A stretch of 64,000 bases of DNA from Terriglobales bacterium. Its GTDB lineage: Bacteria; Acidobacteriota; Terriglobia; Terriglobales; Acidobacteriaceae. The position numbers and the translations under genes were made by a program. The DNA is taken from NCBI GenBank assembly GCA_025936825.1, contig JAICSO010000012.1, positions 62,001 to 126,000 of the forward strand, written 5' to 3'. Under the pieces are notes generated by a model. The model ran no database searches. It was given only the letters and a program-made list of their open reading frames with translations, and had not been told where the DNA came from. The stretch's first letter is position 1; every line of letters starts with the position of its first letter. Shown here piece after piece: positions 8,177 to 16,972 of this stretch.

Positions 8177-9232
8177 ATGAAGAAGAGTATTGAGATTAGC
8201 CCGAATATCGAAACGCTTTTCGGCACCAGGGACGAGAACCTGCACGTCCTCGAAGATGGCCTCAACATCAATATCGACCTCCGCTCCGACTCGCTTGAAC
8301 TCGAAGGCAGCCCTCGCGATGTAGCCCGCGCCGAGCAAGTTTTCTCTGATTACAACGAACTACAGCGCTCGGGTCACGTTTTCAACAATGGCGACCTGAA
8401 CAGCATGCTCCGCGTGCTGGTGGCTGACCCCAAGGTCACTTTGCGGGGTTTGGCGGAAGCTGGACGCCAACGTGCTTTTGGTCGGCGTACGGTTCAGCCA
8501 AAGAGCACGAATCAGCGGAAGTATCTTGACGCGATTGAGTCGCACGACATGGTTTTCGGCATTGGGCCCGCAGGAACAGGGAAGACTTATCTAGCTGTCG
8601 CCATGGCCATTTCTGCGCTGGTGGCGAAGAAGGTGAATCGCATTATTCTCGCTCGGCCCGCAGTCGAAGCCGGCGAGCGGCTGGGGTTCCTGCCAGGAAC
8701 GTTGCAGGAGAAAATCGATCCGTATCTGCGCCCGCTGTACGACGCTTTGTACGACATGTTAGACCCGGAAAAGGTCGATCGTTATCTCGAAAAGAATGTC
8801 ATTGAAATTGCCCCGATCGCTTTTATGCGGGGTCGCACATTGAACGACTCGTTCGTCATTCTTGACGAGGCGCAGAATACGACTTCAGAACAGATGAAGA
8901 TGTTCGTTACGCGCCTGGGCTTCAACTCCAAGGCAGTGATTACTGGCGATATAACCCAGATCGACCTCCCGAATGCGCGCCGCAGCGGATTGCTCGAGGC
9001 CATCGACGTACTCAAGAATGTGCAGGGTCTCTCGTTCGTGTACTTCGATGAATCGGATGTAGTGCGCCATCATCTGGTGCAACGGATCATCCGAGCGTAC
9101 GACGAACACAAGACCAAGGTCGAAGAACAACAGCAGTTAGAACTGCTCGACGCAAAGGCGGCCGGGAACGGCAGTTCGGTGAAGAGCGTTCCCACACCGG
9201 AAGCAGGGATTTCCACTGAAACAGCGCAATAG
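8177..9232 (+). CDS. phoH: PhoH-like P-loop ATPase (YbeZ)
   Basis: A 351-residue protein with an N-terminal KH-like region (about residues 10-65), then the PhoH ATPase core: Walker [40 protein letters not shown], and Walker [22 protein letters not shown]-like (here MKMFVTR), then [11 protein letters not shown]. In many bacteria it works with YbeY in rRNA and RNA metabolism. The next three genes on the same strand are ybeY, a CBS/CorC protein and era, the common order. The C-terminal 30 residues are low-complexity and not conserved in the family. Confidence 0.96.
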   Translation: MKKSIEISPNIETLFGTRDENLHVLEDGLNINIDLRSDSLELEGSPRDVARAEQVFSDYNELQRSGHVFNNGDLNSMLRVLVADPKVTLRGLAEAGRQRAFGRRTVQPKSTNQRKYLDAIESHDMVFGIGPAGTGKTYLAVAMAISALVAKKVNRIILARPAVEAGERLGFLPGTLQEKIDPYLRPLYDALYDMLDPEKVDRYLEKNVIEIAPIAFMRGRTLNDSFVILDEAQNTTSEQMKMFVTRLGFNSKAVITGDITQIDLPNARRSGLLEAIDVLKNVQGLSFVYFDESDVVRHHLVQRIIRAYDEHKTKVEEQQQLELLDAKAAGNGSSVKSVPTPEAGISTETAQ

Positions 9233-9277
9233 AGTCGAGTCAGTCCAGATGGCTGCGCCCTCTTTTCTTTTCGTCGA

Positions 9278-9760
9278 ATGAAGATGTCACCAACGGTGGT
9301 GCTGAATCGGCGCGTTCCGGGATTGAGTGAGCGCGGATTGTCGAATTTTGTCAGCAGCGCTTGCCGCGCAGCCGGACTGAAAGGCACTCCGACGCTCCTG
9401 GTTACGAACAGCCGTCGCATGCGCCAGTTGAACGCGCAGTTTCGCGGCAAGGACCGCGCGACCGACGTGCTTTCGTTTCCATCCCCGATCTTTGTTGAGG
9501 GTTACGGCGGCGACATTGCCGTTTCGGCTGACATCGCGGCCCGCAATGCCCGGGTGCTCGGCCACTCCACAGCCGCCGAGGTGAAGATCCTGGTTCTGCA
9601 TGGAGTTTTGCACCTCGCGGGGTATGATCATGAAAGTGATAACGGCCAAATGGCAGAGAAGGAGCTGCGGTTGCGGCGAAAGCTTGGGCTCCCGGCCGCG
9701 CTTATCGAACGTGCCGCGGTGAAGCGCCGCACTGCAGCGAACCTCCGATCACGCACATGA
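9278..9760 (+). CDS. ybeY: Endoribonuclease YbeY
   Basis: A single-strand-specific metallo-endoribonuclease needed for 16S rRNA 3'-end maturation and ribosome quality control. The zinc site HGVLHLAGYDHE (three His) is intact at about residues 108-119, and FRGKDRATDVLSFP is the second family block. Length (160) is normal. It starts 45 bases after phoH and overlaps the next gene by four bases (ATGA), which indicates translational coupling. Confidence 0.96.
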   Translation: MKMSPTVVLNRRVPGLSERGLSNFVSSACRAAGLKGTPTLLVTNSRRMRQLNAQFRGKDRATDVLSFPSPIFVEGYGGDIAVSADIAARNARVLGHSTAAEVKILVLHGVLHLAGYDHESDNGQMAEKELRLRRKLGLPAALIERAAVKRRTAANLRSRT

Positions 9761-11022
9761 ACCTGGCTATCGCCATTTCGCTGCTGGTTCTGCTCGCTTT
9801 ACTCACCCTCTCTTCATACGTGGAGCGGGTTTACACCGAGATCGGCAAGTTTCTTTCCCGCGAATTCCAGGACAACATAGACAACTTCGAGCAACTAGTC
9901 GAGCCAAAGTTGAAGGTGAGCCGCTCGCGAGCTGCGCTTTCGTTTGCTGTATTGACTCCATTACTGATGGCGGCGATTGCATTGCTGGTCGGCTTTAGTA
10001 TCTTCCGCCACGGCGACTGGTCGATTGACGAAGTGTTGGAAGCCGCGTTGTCGTTGCTGCTGATTGTCATCATCTTCAATCGATTTCTGCCGTTCGTCTT
10101 CTTCTCGCGAACCGACGGCAAGTTTTTGGTGCCTTGGACCCCGCTGTTGCGCGCGCTCATCTACTTGATCTTGCCTATTACGCTTGTGCTCGGCTTCCTG
10201 CAATCGGTGACATCCCTAACCAGGGAGCATGCCGATCAGGAGCCAGAAACCCAGGCCGAGGCTGTCGATGCGCTCATCGAAGCCGGCGCCGAAGAGGGCA
10301 TTCTCGACGAGAGCAATCGCGACCTCATCCAGTCGGTCGTTCAGTTCAGCGAAAAGACCGTTCGCGACGCGATGAAGCCGCGGCCCGAGATGGTGGTGGT
10401 TCCCGCCGATACCAGCGTTGAGAAGTTCATCGAGTTGTTGCGCGTGAGGTCTTTCTCGCGAGTTCCTGTCTTTGAAGGAAGTATCGACAATATCGTGGGT
10501 CTGGCTTACGCCAAGGATGTCCTGCAGGTTGCCGATTCCGAAGCGCACGCACGCCGCGTTGATTCGCTGATGCGCAAGGACCTCTACTTCGTTCCAGAAA
10601 CCAAGCTGGCCGCCGATCTTCTTCGGGAGATGCAGAAGAACAAAATCCGCATGGCAATCGTAATCGACGAATACGGTGAGGTCGCCGGCCTGGTTACTAT
10701 TGAAGACCTCGTCGAGGAGATCGTTGGTGAAATCAGCGACGAACACGAGGCTTCACAGGTGGTTCGCGAAACCGAAACATCCTACGTCGTGCCCGGGAAC
10801 ATGGACGTTGACCGCCTCGAGGAACTGCTTGGCGTTCGGCCGGAGCGTCGAGGCGCGGCCACGGTCGCAGGCTTCGTCAGTGAACTGGCCGGTCGCATTC
10901 CGCAAAAGGGAGAAGTGATCACGCAGGATGGTTTACGCCTCGAAGTGCTGCAGGCCAGTGAGCGCCGTGTCGAGCGGGTGCGGGTGTCGTTATCGCATCC
11001 CGAGGAAGTGAAGTCCGCTTAA
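9757..11022 (+). CDS. CBS-domain/CorC-type membrane protein (hemolysin C family)
   Basis: The N-terminal 150 residues contain three or four membrane segments ([68 protein letters not shown]). A paired CBS module follows (about residues 205-325; [17 protein letters not shown] and [25 protein letters not shown]), then a CorC_HlyC domain (about residues 340-415). The family includes magnesium/cobalt efflux proteins and bacterial CNNM-like transporters; CBS domains usually sense adenine nucleotides. It sits between ybeY and era as in many genomes. Ion specificity is not readable. Confidence 0.9.
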   Translation: MNLAIAISLLVLLALLTLSSYVERVYTEIGKFLSREFQDNIDNFEQLVEPKLKVSRSRAALSFAVLTPLLMAAIALLVGFSIFRHGDWSIDEVLEAALSLLLIVIIFNRFLPFVFFSRTDGKFLVPWTPLLRALIYLILPITLVLGFLQSVTSLTREHADQEPETQAEAVDALIEAGAEEGILDESNRDLIQSVVQFSEKTVRDAMKPRPEMVVVPADTSVEKFIELLRVRSFSRVPVFEGSIDNIVGLAYAKDVLQVADSEAHARRVDSLMRKDLYFVPETKLAADLLREMQKNKIRMAIVIDEYGEVAGLVTIEDLVEEIVGEISDEHEASQVVRETETSYVVPGNMDVDRLEELLGVRPERRGAATVAGFVSELAGRIPQKGEVITQDGLRLEVLQASERRVERVRVSLSHPEEVKSA

Positions 11023-11025
11023 ACC

Positions 11026-11964
11026 ATGCCTTTCCGCTCTGGTTTCGTTTGCATCCTTGGCCGCCCCAATGCGGGCAAGTCCACTCTGTTGAATGGGCTT
11101 GCCGGCGAGAAGCTCGCGATTGTCAGTCCGAAGCCGCAAACCACGCGTAATCGCGTGCTTGGCGTTATTCATATTCCCAAGAAAAAAGGGAAGTCTGGCG
11201 CGCAGGTGGTTCTGATTGATACGCCCGGAGTGCACCGACCCGATTCGAGCCTGGGCAAGAAGATGATGTCGGAGGTGCGCGAGGCGCTAAACGGCTGCGA
11301 CCTCGTCCTCCTGATTGTGGATTCAACGCGAAAAGACGAAGACCAGTTCTTATTTAAGTTGCTTGCCAAATCCCACACGCCAATTTTCCTGCTGCTGAAC
11401 AAGATCGACCTCCTTGGCGGTGAGAAGCGCAAGCTACTTCCGCTGATCGAGCAATACGCGAAACTGCATGGCTTTCGCGAGATCCTCCCCATTTCGGCCA
11501 AGAAACGCGAAGGTCTGGAAGTGCTATTAGAAAAGGTGGTGGAGTCGCTTCCAGAAGGGCCGCCATACTTCCCTGAAGACCAGATCACCGACCAGCCGGC
11601 CCGTTTTATGGTTTCAGAACTGATTCGCGAGCAGGTCCTGATGAATACTGCCGAAGAAGTGCCGCACTCGGTGACGGTACTGACTGAATCGTTTGAAGAA
11701 CTGCCGAAGCTGACGCGCATTGCGGCGGCAATCTACTGCGAACGCGAAGGGCAAAAGCGCATTCTTATCGGCCACCAGGGACAGATGTTGAAGAAGATCG
11801 GCACGGCCGCGCGCCTGGAAATCGAAAAGATGCTCGGCACCAAGGTTTTCCTGGAGCTATTCGTGAAGGTCCGCGCCAACTGGCGCGAAGCCCGCGGCTT
11901 TGTCGAAGAACTCGATTGGCGCAAACAGCTGGAGCATCTTGTTTCACCTGACCAAGAAGGCTGA
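11026..11964 (+). CDS. era: GTPase Era
   Basis: The G-domain motifs are all present: GRPNAGKSTLLN (G1), DTPGVH (G3), NKIDLL (G4) and ISAKK (G5). A C-terminal KH domain follows, with GHQGQMLKKIGTAAR and AREDIEK-like LEIEKML. Era binds the 3' end of 16S rRNA during 30S assembly, which fits its place beside ybeY and phoH. It starts three bases after the CBS/CorC stop, so the four genes form one operon. Length (312) is typical. Confidence 0.97.
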   Translation: MPFRSGFVCILGRPNAGKSTLLNGLAGEKLAIVSPKPQTTRNRVLGVIHIPKKKGKSGAQVVLIDTPGVHRPDSSLGKKMMSEVREALNGCDLVLLIVDSTRKDEDQFLFKLLAKSHTPIFLLLNKIDLLGGEKRKLLPLIEQYAKLHGFREILPISAKKREGLEVLLEKVVESLPEGPPYFPEDQITDQPARFMVSELIREQVLMNTAEEVPHSVTVLTESFEELPKLTRIAAAIYCEREGQKRILIGHQGQMLKKIGTAARLEIEKMLGTKVFLELFVKVRANWREARGFVEELDWRKQLEHLVSPDQEG

Positions 11965-11975
11965 AGCCTCAGGTC

Positions 11976-12024
11976 AAGAGCCAACAGCCAACAGCCAGGA
12001 GCCAAGAGCCAAGAGCCAAGAGCC
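11976..12024. repeat. Seven tandem heptamers after era
   Basis: Exactly seven 7-base units: AAGAGCC, AACAGCC, AACAGCC, AGGAGCC, AAGAGCC, AAGAGCC, AAGAGCC. They fill nearly the whole gap between the convergent era and epimerase genes. Such arrays can expand and contract by slippage. Confidence 0.9.
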
Positions 12025-12027
12025 TTT

Positions 12028-12984
12028 CTACGCTCCCGCTGCTTTCTGCTGTCCCCGGTACCAGTCCACCGTCCTCCGCAAGCCTTCTTCGAAGCTCACC
12101 AGAGGTTTGTATCCCAGATCCTTCTCCGTCCGCGATAGATCTGCTAGTGAATGCTTCACATCGCCTGACCGCTCCGGCCCATACTTCAGTTCGCCCTTGT
12201 ATCCGATGATCTTCTTCAGTATCTCAAAGGTCTCGTTCAGATCCACGCGCGTTCCAGTCGCCACATTGAAGACTTTTCCTGCGGCTTCGGCAGCTGGAGC
12301 TTTTGCTGCAAGCAAATTTGCGGACACGACATTGTCGATGTAGGTGAAGTCCCGGCTTTGTTTGCCATCGCCGAAAGCAGTTGGCTGCTCGCCGGCCAGC
12401 ATCTGCGTAATGAATTTCGCTAGCACGCCGGAGTACGGCGAACTTGGGTCCTGCCGCGGCCCGAAAATGTTGAAGTAACGCAGGCAGACCGTCTCCAGGC
12501 CGTAGCAGCGATAAAAAGAAGTCATGTAGTACTCGCTGGCCAGCTTCGCCACGGCGTACGGCGAAATCGGATTCGGCGACATGCCTTCATGCTTCGGCAG
12601 AGTCGGCGTGTCCCCGTACGCGGACGACGAAGCCGCGTAAATCACGCGCTTCACCTTCGCGTCCTTAGCGGCGATCAGAACATGCATGGTGCCGTCCACA
12701 TTGGCGCGATTGCTACCTAGAGGATCAAGGACCGACTTCGGCACCGAAGGTATGGCCGCTTCGTGATAGATGTAGTCCACTCCGCGGCAGACCTGGTGCA
12801 ACCCGTCGAGATCCGCCAAATCCATTTCGCGGAAATCAATCTTGTTCAGGATTTCTGTGATGTTCTCGCGCTTGCCGGTAGAAAAGTTGTCAATGCCGCG
12901 CACCTGGTCGCCCTGCGCCAGCAATCCGCGCGCAATCGATGAACCGATGAAGCCGGCAATTCCCGTGATCAGGTATTGAGCCAT
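12028..12984 (-). CDS. NAD-dependent sugar-nucleotide epimerase/dehydratase (extended SDR)
   Basis: The Rossmann signature GIAGFIGSS directly follows the proposed ATG at 12984, which is why the longer ORF-track start (13068) is rejected. The catalytic set is Ser in AASSSAYGD and YAVAK (Tyr/Lys). RYFNIFGPRQDPSSPYSGV and the DGKQSRDFTYIDNVV block resemble UDP-GlcNAc 4-epimerase (WbpP) and UDP-glucose 4-epimerase relatives. The protein would supply an epimerised nucleotide sugar for surface polysaccharide. No glycosyltransferase is adjacent, so the exact sugar is not known. It is convergent with era. Confidence 0.88.
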   Translation of the reverse strand: MAQYLITGIAGFIGSSIARGLLAQGDQVRGIDNFSTGKRENITEILNKIDFREMDLADLDGLHQVCRGVDYIYHEAAIPSVPKSVLDPLGSNRANVDGTMHVLIAAKDAKVKRVIYAASSSAYGDTPTLPKHEGMSPNPISPYAVAKLASEYYMTSFYRCYGLETVCLRYFNIFGPRQDPSSPYSGVLAKFITQMLAGEQPTAFGDGKQSRDFTYIDNVVSANLLAAKAPAAEAAGKVFNVATGTRVDLNETFEILKKIIGYKGELKYGPERSGDVKHSLADLSRTEKDLGYKPLVSFEEGLRRTVDWYRGQQKAAGA

Positions 12985-13110
12985 GCTTTCAATATACCGA
13001 ATCACCGCGTCCGGCTTGCAATTCCAAAGGTAATGACTGTCGTAATCTCGCTTTGACTCTGTCCGCAATCAAACCTTTGCAATCTGCAATAGGCGAGTAC
13101 AACTCCGTGA

Positions 13111-13139
13111 TTGACACGCGTTGTCCCAGCCCTTAGCAT
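13111..13139 (+). promoter_or_regulatory. Sigma-70 promoter of the SPFH-polyamine operon
   Basis: TTGACA, 17-base spacer, TAGCAT. The -35 box is perfect and the -10 box matches four or five positions. It ends about 50 bases before the SPFH ATG and is the only good promoter I see for the eight-gene operon. Confidence 0.7.
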
Positions 13140-13187
13140 GCCCTCTCATACGCGCAACTCCTTTGATCAGGCGCGACGAGTGTAGAC

Positions 13188-14201
13188 ATGAGCCTTCGTG
13201 ATTTCATTTCCAAACAATTCATTGATGTAATCGAATGGGTTGAGCCCGGTGATGGCATTCTTGCCTACCGTTACCCCATGCAGGACCGCGAGATCCAGAA
13301 CGGTGGCAAGCTGACTGTTCGCGACTCCCAAATGGCAGTGTTCGTGAATGAGGGCAAGGTGGCGGATGTCTTTGGCCCGGGTTTGTACACGCTCAACACG
13401 CAGACTCTGCCCATCCTCACTTACTTACGCAACTGGGACAAGGCATTCAAGTCTCCCTTTAAGTCGGACGTCTATTTTTTTTCGACTCGCCTCCAGACGA
13501 ATCAGCACTGGGGCACGCCCAACCCGATCACGATTCGCGACAAGGAGTTCGGCGCGGTGCGGCTGCGCGGCTTCGGCATTTACACCTATCACATTGCCGA
13601 TCCTAAGGTGTTCTATACGAAAGTTAGCGGCACGCGTGACCTATACTCAGTGCCGGATCTCGAAGGGCAGTTGCGCAACACCATCATCGGTCGCCTCACC
13701 GACACCTTTGCCAACAGCCAGGTGCCGTTTCTCGATATGGCGGCCAATCAGGTTGAGCTCGCCGACAAGATTTCCGGCCAACTCAAGCCCGGCTTCGTGG
13801 AACTCGGGCTTGCCCTCGACAACTTCGTGGTCGAGAACCTCTCGCTACCCGAAGAATTGCAAAAGATCCTTGATCAGCGCATCAGCATGAACATGGTGGG
13901 CGACATGGGGCGCTACACCCAGTTCGAAGTGGCGCAATCCATTCCGACGGCAGCGGCGAATGAAGGCAGCGGCGGGGTTGGCCTTGGCGCAGGACTGGGG
14001 GCCGGTGTGGCCATGGGGCAGGCCATGATGGACGCAATTAAGCAGGCGCGCGCAGGAGCAGGCAGCGAACCATCTGCACCGGCAGGTGCCGCTCCCGGAG
14101 GAGCTGCGCCAGCGGCCGATACCAAGTTCTGCATGAATTGCGGCAAGCCGATTCCGCGGGCGAGCAAGTTCTGCCCCGAGTGCGGACACGCACAGCAATA
14201 G
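13188..14201 (+). CDS. SPFH-domain protein with C-terminal zinc ribbon (YdjI/virion-core-protein-like)
   Basis: A 337-residue protein with no membrane segment. The N-terminal two thirds (about residues 1-245) is an SPFH/Band 7-like fold as found in YdjI-type proteins: ADVFGPGLYTLNTQTLPILT, VRLRGFGIYTYHIADP, and a helical LGLALDNFVVENLSLPEELQ. A Gly/Ala-rich linker with GVGLGAGLGAGVAMGQAM follows, then a zinc ribbon CMNCGKPIPRASKFCPECG. Relatives form membrane-associated assemblies linked to envelope stress. It is the first gene of a tight operon with polyamine genes, so a scaffold for that pathway at the membrane is a reasonable inference. A second copy of the ribbon type occurs in the two DUF4178 proteins downstream. 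Confidence 0.85.
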   Translation: MSLRDFISKQFIDVIEWVEPGDGILAYRYPMQDREIQNGGKLTVRDSQMAVFVNEGKVADVFGPGLYTLNTQTLPILTYLRNWDKAFKSPFKSDVYFFSTRLQTNQHWGTPNPITIRDKEFGAVRLRGFGIYTYHIADPKVFYTKVSGTRDLYSVPDLEGQLRNTIIGRLTDTFANSQVPFLDMAANQVELADKISGQLKPGFVELGLALDNFVVENLSLPEELQKILDQRISMNMVGDMGRYTQFEVAQSIPTAAANEGSGGVGLGAGLGAGVAMGQAMMDAIKQARAGAGSEPSAPAGAAPGGAAPAADTKFCMNCGKPIPRASKFCPECGHAQQ

Positions 14202-14217
14202 TTTTTCGCGTTGAACT

Positions 14218-14604
14218 ATGAGTGGGATTGAGTGGGTTGTCGATGCGCAGGGGTGTAGTGCGGAATCTTTACGGGACCCCGAACTCCTTCGCCGACTTTT
14301 CGACAAGTTGATCGTCGACCTGCGGCTGCGTCCGATCGGCGCCACGCAATGGCACCAGTTTCCGGGCAGCGGCGGTATCACTGGCCTGTGCTTGCTCTCC
14401 GAATCTCACCTTGCCTGCCACACATTCCCTGAGTACGGCTCGCTATGCCTGAACTTATTCTGTTGCGTCCCCCGCGATGCCTGGGATTTCGCGTCACGGC
14501 TTGAGGAGATGTTCTCCGCCACTTCCGTGCAGGTTCGCGTCGTCGAGAGATCGTACAGTGCGGCCGAGGCTCTCGTAGCCGGAATCGGAGGCCGCGCCAG
14601 GTGA
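14218..14604 (+). CDS. speD: S-adenosylmethionine decarboxylase proenzyme (SpeD/SpeH type)
   Basis: Makes decarboxylated AdoMet, the aminopropyl donor for spermidine-like polyamines. The processing site ESHLACHTFPEYG is intact: self-cleavage before the Ser makes the pyruvoyl group, the His five residues later and the Cys of LFCC twenty residues later match the catalytic His and Cys of the Thermotoga enzyme. At 128 residues it has normal length for the small bacterial class. It begins 16 bases after the SPFH gene and overlaps the next gene by four bases. The acceptor synthase is five genes downstream in the same operon. Confidence 0.93.
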   Translation: MSGIEWVVDAQGCSAESLRDPELLRRLFDKLIVDLRLRPIGATQWHQFPGSGGITGLCLLSESHLACHTFPEYGSLCLNLFCCVPRDAWDFASRLEEMFSATSVQVRVVERSYSAAEALVAGIGGRAR

Positions 14605-15230
14605 CACAGCCCACCGCCAATTGCCCCAACTGCGGCGCGAAGATTACCTTTCGCTGGTCGGCTAGCGTGCAGACTGTTTGCGAATACTGCAAATCCATCC
14701 TGGTCCGCACGGATGTCGATCTGCAAAAGGTCGGGCAAGTCGCCGACCTGCCACCGAACAGTTCGCCGATTCAGATTGGCACCGAAGGCATCTATGGCCC
14801 ACACTCCTTCGTTGCGATCGGCCGAATCATCTACGAGTACGACCAGGGCAACTGGAACGAATGGCACTTGATGATGAACGACGGCACCAGCGGCTGGCTG
14901 TCCGACGCACAAGATGAGTACGCGGTGACCTTCGCAGCGCCGGGCCGCAAGTTGCCGAAAGAGTGCGAGGTCGGCCAGCAATTCGCGTGGGACAACAATC
15001 CATACACGGTCAGCACCATCACCAAAGCGCATTATCGCGGTGTCGAGGGCGAACTCCCATTTCAGTATTGGGACAAGGCCGATGTGGTTTTTGCCGACTT
15101 AATGTCGATTACAGGCAAGTTTGCGACGATTGATTACAGCGATGACGAACCGGCGCTTTATCTCGGGGAATACGTCGACTTTGACAGCCTGAAGCTGAAA
15201 AATCTCCGCAGTTTTGAGGGGTGGGCGTGA
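14601..15230 (+). CDS. DUF4178 protein with N-terminal zinc ribbon (short paralogue)
   Basis: A 209-residue soluble protein. It starts at a GTG in a GTGA overlap with speD. The first 40 residues are a zinc ribbon (CPNCGAKITFRWSASVQTVCEYCKS); the rest is a beta-rich DUF4178 domain with IYEYDQGNWNEWHLMMNDG and QFAWDNNPYTVSTITKAHY. The function of DUF4178 is not known; it is usually seen beside polyamine synthesis, DUF350 and SPFH or PspA-type genes. The next gene encodes a longer paralogue with membrane segments. Confidence 0.82.
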   Translation: MTQPTANCPNCGAKITFRWSASVQTVCEYCKSILVRTDVDLQKVGQVADLPPNSSPIQIGTEGIYGPHSFVAIGRIIYEYDQGNWNEWHLMMNDGTSGWLSDAQDEYAVTFAAPGRKLPKECEVGQQFAWDNNPYTVSTITKAHYRGVEGELPFQYWDKADVVFADLMSITGKFATIDYSDDEPALYLGEYVDFDSLKLKNLRSFEGWA

Positions 15231-16585
15231 GTTCCAGCGGCCCAACTCCTGCCGGGAATCCGCAAGTTAAGGCGCTGAACTGTCCTAGTTGCGGCGCCGC
15301 GCTGACCCTGCGCTCGTTCAGTCAGGCAGTAACCATCGTCTGCGACCACTGCCATTCCATTCTTGATGCCCAAGATCCGCGCCTCAAAATCCTGCAGAAG
15401 TTCAACGTCGAGACCGGTGAGGACCCGCCACTCATCCCGCTTGGCAACCGCGGTACCATCCGTGGCGCGCAATACGAGGTCATCGGATTTCAACGCCGCA
15501 CGATTATTGTCGACGGCACTCCCTACAGTTGGCACGAGTACCTCCTCTTTAATCCATTCAAAGGATTTCGTTATCTCACCGAGTACCAGGGCCACTGGAA
15601 TGACGTGAGTGTGTTGCGCGCGCTCCCGATCACCAGTCCCGGTGCCAGCACGCTGAACTACTTGGGAGAAACCTACCGTCATTTCCAGACTGCCACGGCT
15701 GAGACCAGCTATGTGCTGGGCGAGTTCCCCTGGCAAGTACGAGTGGGTGAATCGGCTGAGGTTTCGGATTACGTCGCGCCGCCCCGCGTTATTTCCAGCG
15801 AGAAAACTGGCAAGGAAGTTACCTGGTCAATGGGCGAGTACATGACCGGGAGCGATGTTTGGAAGTCATTCAAGCTGCCAGGCAGTCCGCCAGAAGCGAT
15901 CGGAGTGTATGAAAACCAGCCCTCGCCGCTAAGTGCGGACGTCACTTCCGTCTGGCGCATGGTTGGCATTTTCCTGGCGCTTCTGGTCGTGCTGATCATT
16001 GCGTTTTTTGCGATGGCACAAGATCAGCAGGTCTTTTCACAGTCATACACGTTCAACACCAACAATCCGAAGGGAGAAGCGTCGTTCGTTACAGACGTAT
16101 TCGAGTTGAAGGGGCACACCTCCGATGTGGAACTCGAGTCCTCCGCCGATGTCAACAACAACTGGATTTACTTCAACTACGCTCTAATCAACGAGGACAC
16201 TGGACACGCCTACGACTTCGGCCGCGAGGTCAGCTATTACCACGGCTACGATTCCGACGGATCGTGGTCGGAAGGTGGGCAAAAGGATTCCGTCACCATT
16301 CCCAGTGTTCCGCCCGGGCGTTACTACCTGCGGGTTGAGCCCGAGACTGACTATTACCACGGCACGATCTATTACTCCGTCACACTCCGGCGCGATGTTC
16401 CGCAGTTGAGCTTCTTCGGGCTGGCCGCACTCGCGTTGTTGATTCCAGCAGGATTCATTACTTGGAGATCGATGAACTTCGAGCACCTCCGCTGGGCCGA
16501 GAGCGACTCCGGAGATCCGTCCTTGTTGGGCGCGGTAGAAAAAATCAGAGACTCGATGCAAGGGGACGACGACGATGATTCGTAG
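15227..16585 (+). CDS. DUF4178 membrane protein with N-terminal zinc ribbon (long paralogue)
   Basis: About 452 residues. Zinc ribbon LNCPSCGAALTLRSFSQAVT...CDHCHS at residues of about 18-48, then a DUF4178 domain (RGAQYEVIGFQRRTIIVDG, WHEYLLFNPFKGFRYLTEYQ, GEFPWQVRVGE). A membrane segment (VGIFLALLVVLIIAFFAMA, near residue 250), a beta-rich region of about 110 residues and a second membrane segment (LSFFGLAALALLIPAGFITW) follow. The topology suggests a cytoplasmic DUF4178 head and an extracytoplasmic beta domain that may sense something outside. GTG at 15227 gives the same GTGA overlap as the gene before; the ORF track uses a GTG two codons earlier. Confidence 0.82.
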   Translation: MSSSGPTPAGNPQVKALNCPSCGAALTLRSFSQAVTIVCDHCHSILDAQDPRLKILQKFNVETGEDPPLIPLGNRGTIRGAQYEVIGFQRRTIIVDGTPYSWHEYLLFNPFKGFRYLTEYQGHWNDVSVLRALPITSPGASTLNYLGETYRHFQTATAETSYVLGEFPWQVRVGESAEVSDYVAPPRVISSEKTGKEVTWSMGEYMTGSDVWKSFKLPGSPPEAIGVYENQPSPLSADVTSVWRMVGIFLALLVVLIIAFFAMAQDQQVFSQSYTFNTNNPKGEASFVTDVFELKGHTSDVELESSADVNNNWIYFNYALINEDTGHAYDFGREVSYYHGYDSDGSWSEGGQKDSVTIPSVPPGRYYLRVEPETDYYHGTIYYSVTLRRDVPQLSFFGLAALALLIPAGFITWRSMNFEHLRWAESDSGDPSLLGAVEKIRDSMQGDDDDDS

Positions 16586-16760
16586 CGCGCTGTTGATCTA
16601 TGGAATTGCGGTTCTCTCGGCCTTTTCCTTGGCCGAGTACCGGGGCTGGAGCCTGAACCGCGTCAGTGAGATTCCAAACGTACCCCGGTCCGTGCGCGAC
16701 AACCCAGGCTCGTATCGTTCCGTTTATGGCTACTACCACCATTACACAGGAGGGAAGTGA
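16575..16760 (+). CDS. Small membrane protein in the DUF4178-polyamine operon
   Basis: A 61-residue protein with one N-terminal hydrophobic segment (SALLIYGIAVLSAFSLAEY), which may be a signal anchor, and a short polar tail ending SVYGYYHHYTGG. It overlaps both neighbours by a few bases, which is the main reason to believe it is a gene. No family is recognised. Confidence 0.65.
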   Translation: MIRSALLIYGIAVLSAFSLAEYRGWSLNRVSEIPNVPRSVRDNPGSYRSVYGYYHHYTGGK

Positions 16761-16969
16761 TGGGCATTCAATTGACGAACGTGGTGAATGCGATTGTGTA
16801 CGCGGGCATTGGCATTGTGATCTTTGGCCTCGCGTTCCTCATCATCGACAAGTTCACTCCGTACAACCTCTGGAAAGAAATCGTCCAGGAACACAACACG
16901 GCGCTGGCCATTTTGCTTGGGGCCATGTCGCTCGGCCTCTGCGTAATCATTGCGGCGGCGGTCCATTAG
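16760..16969 (+). CDS. DUF350 small membrane protein
   Basis: About 69 residues with two membrane helices (VNAIVYAGIGIVIFGLAFLIIDKF and TALAILLGAMSLGLCVIIAAAV) linked by PYNLWKEIVQEHNTA, the typical short single-repeat form of DUF350 (YjfL-like). DUF350 proteins recur beside spermidine synthase genes; their biochemical role is unknown. It begins in a TGATG overlap with the gene before it and ends three bases before the spermidine synthase. Confidence 0.85.
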   Translation: MGIQLTNVVNAIVYAGIGIVIFGLAFLIIDKFTPYNLWKEIVQEHNTALAILLGAMSLGLCVIIAAAVH

Positions 16970-16972
16970 ACT

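Noticed and set aside
11976-12024. CRISPR-like array
   Set aside because: Units are 7 bases with no spacers; a simple tandem repeat.
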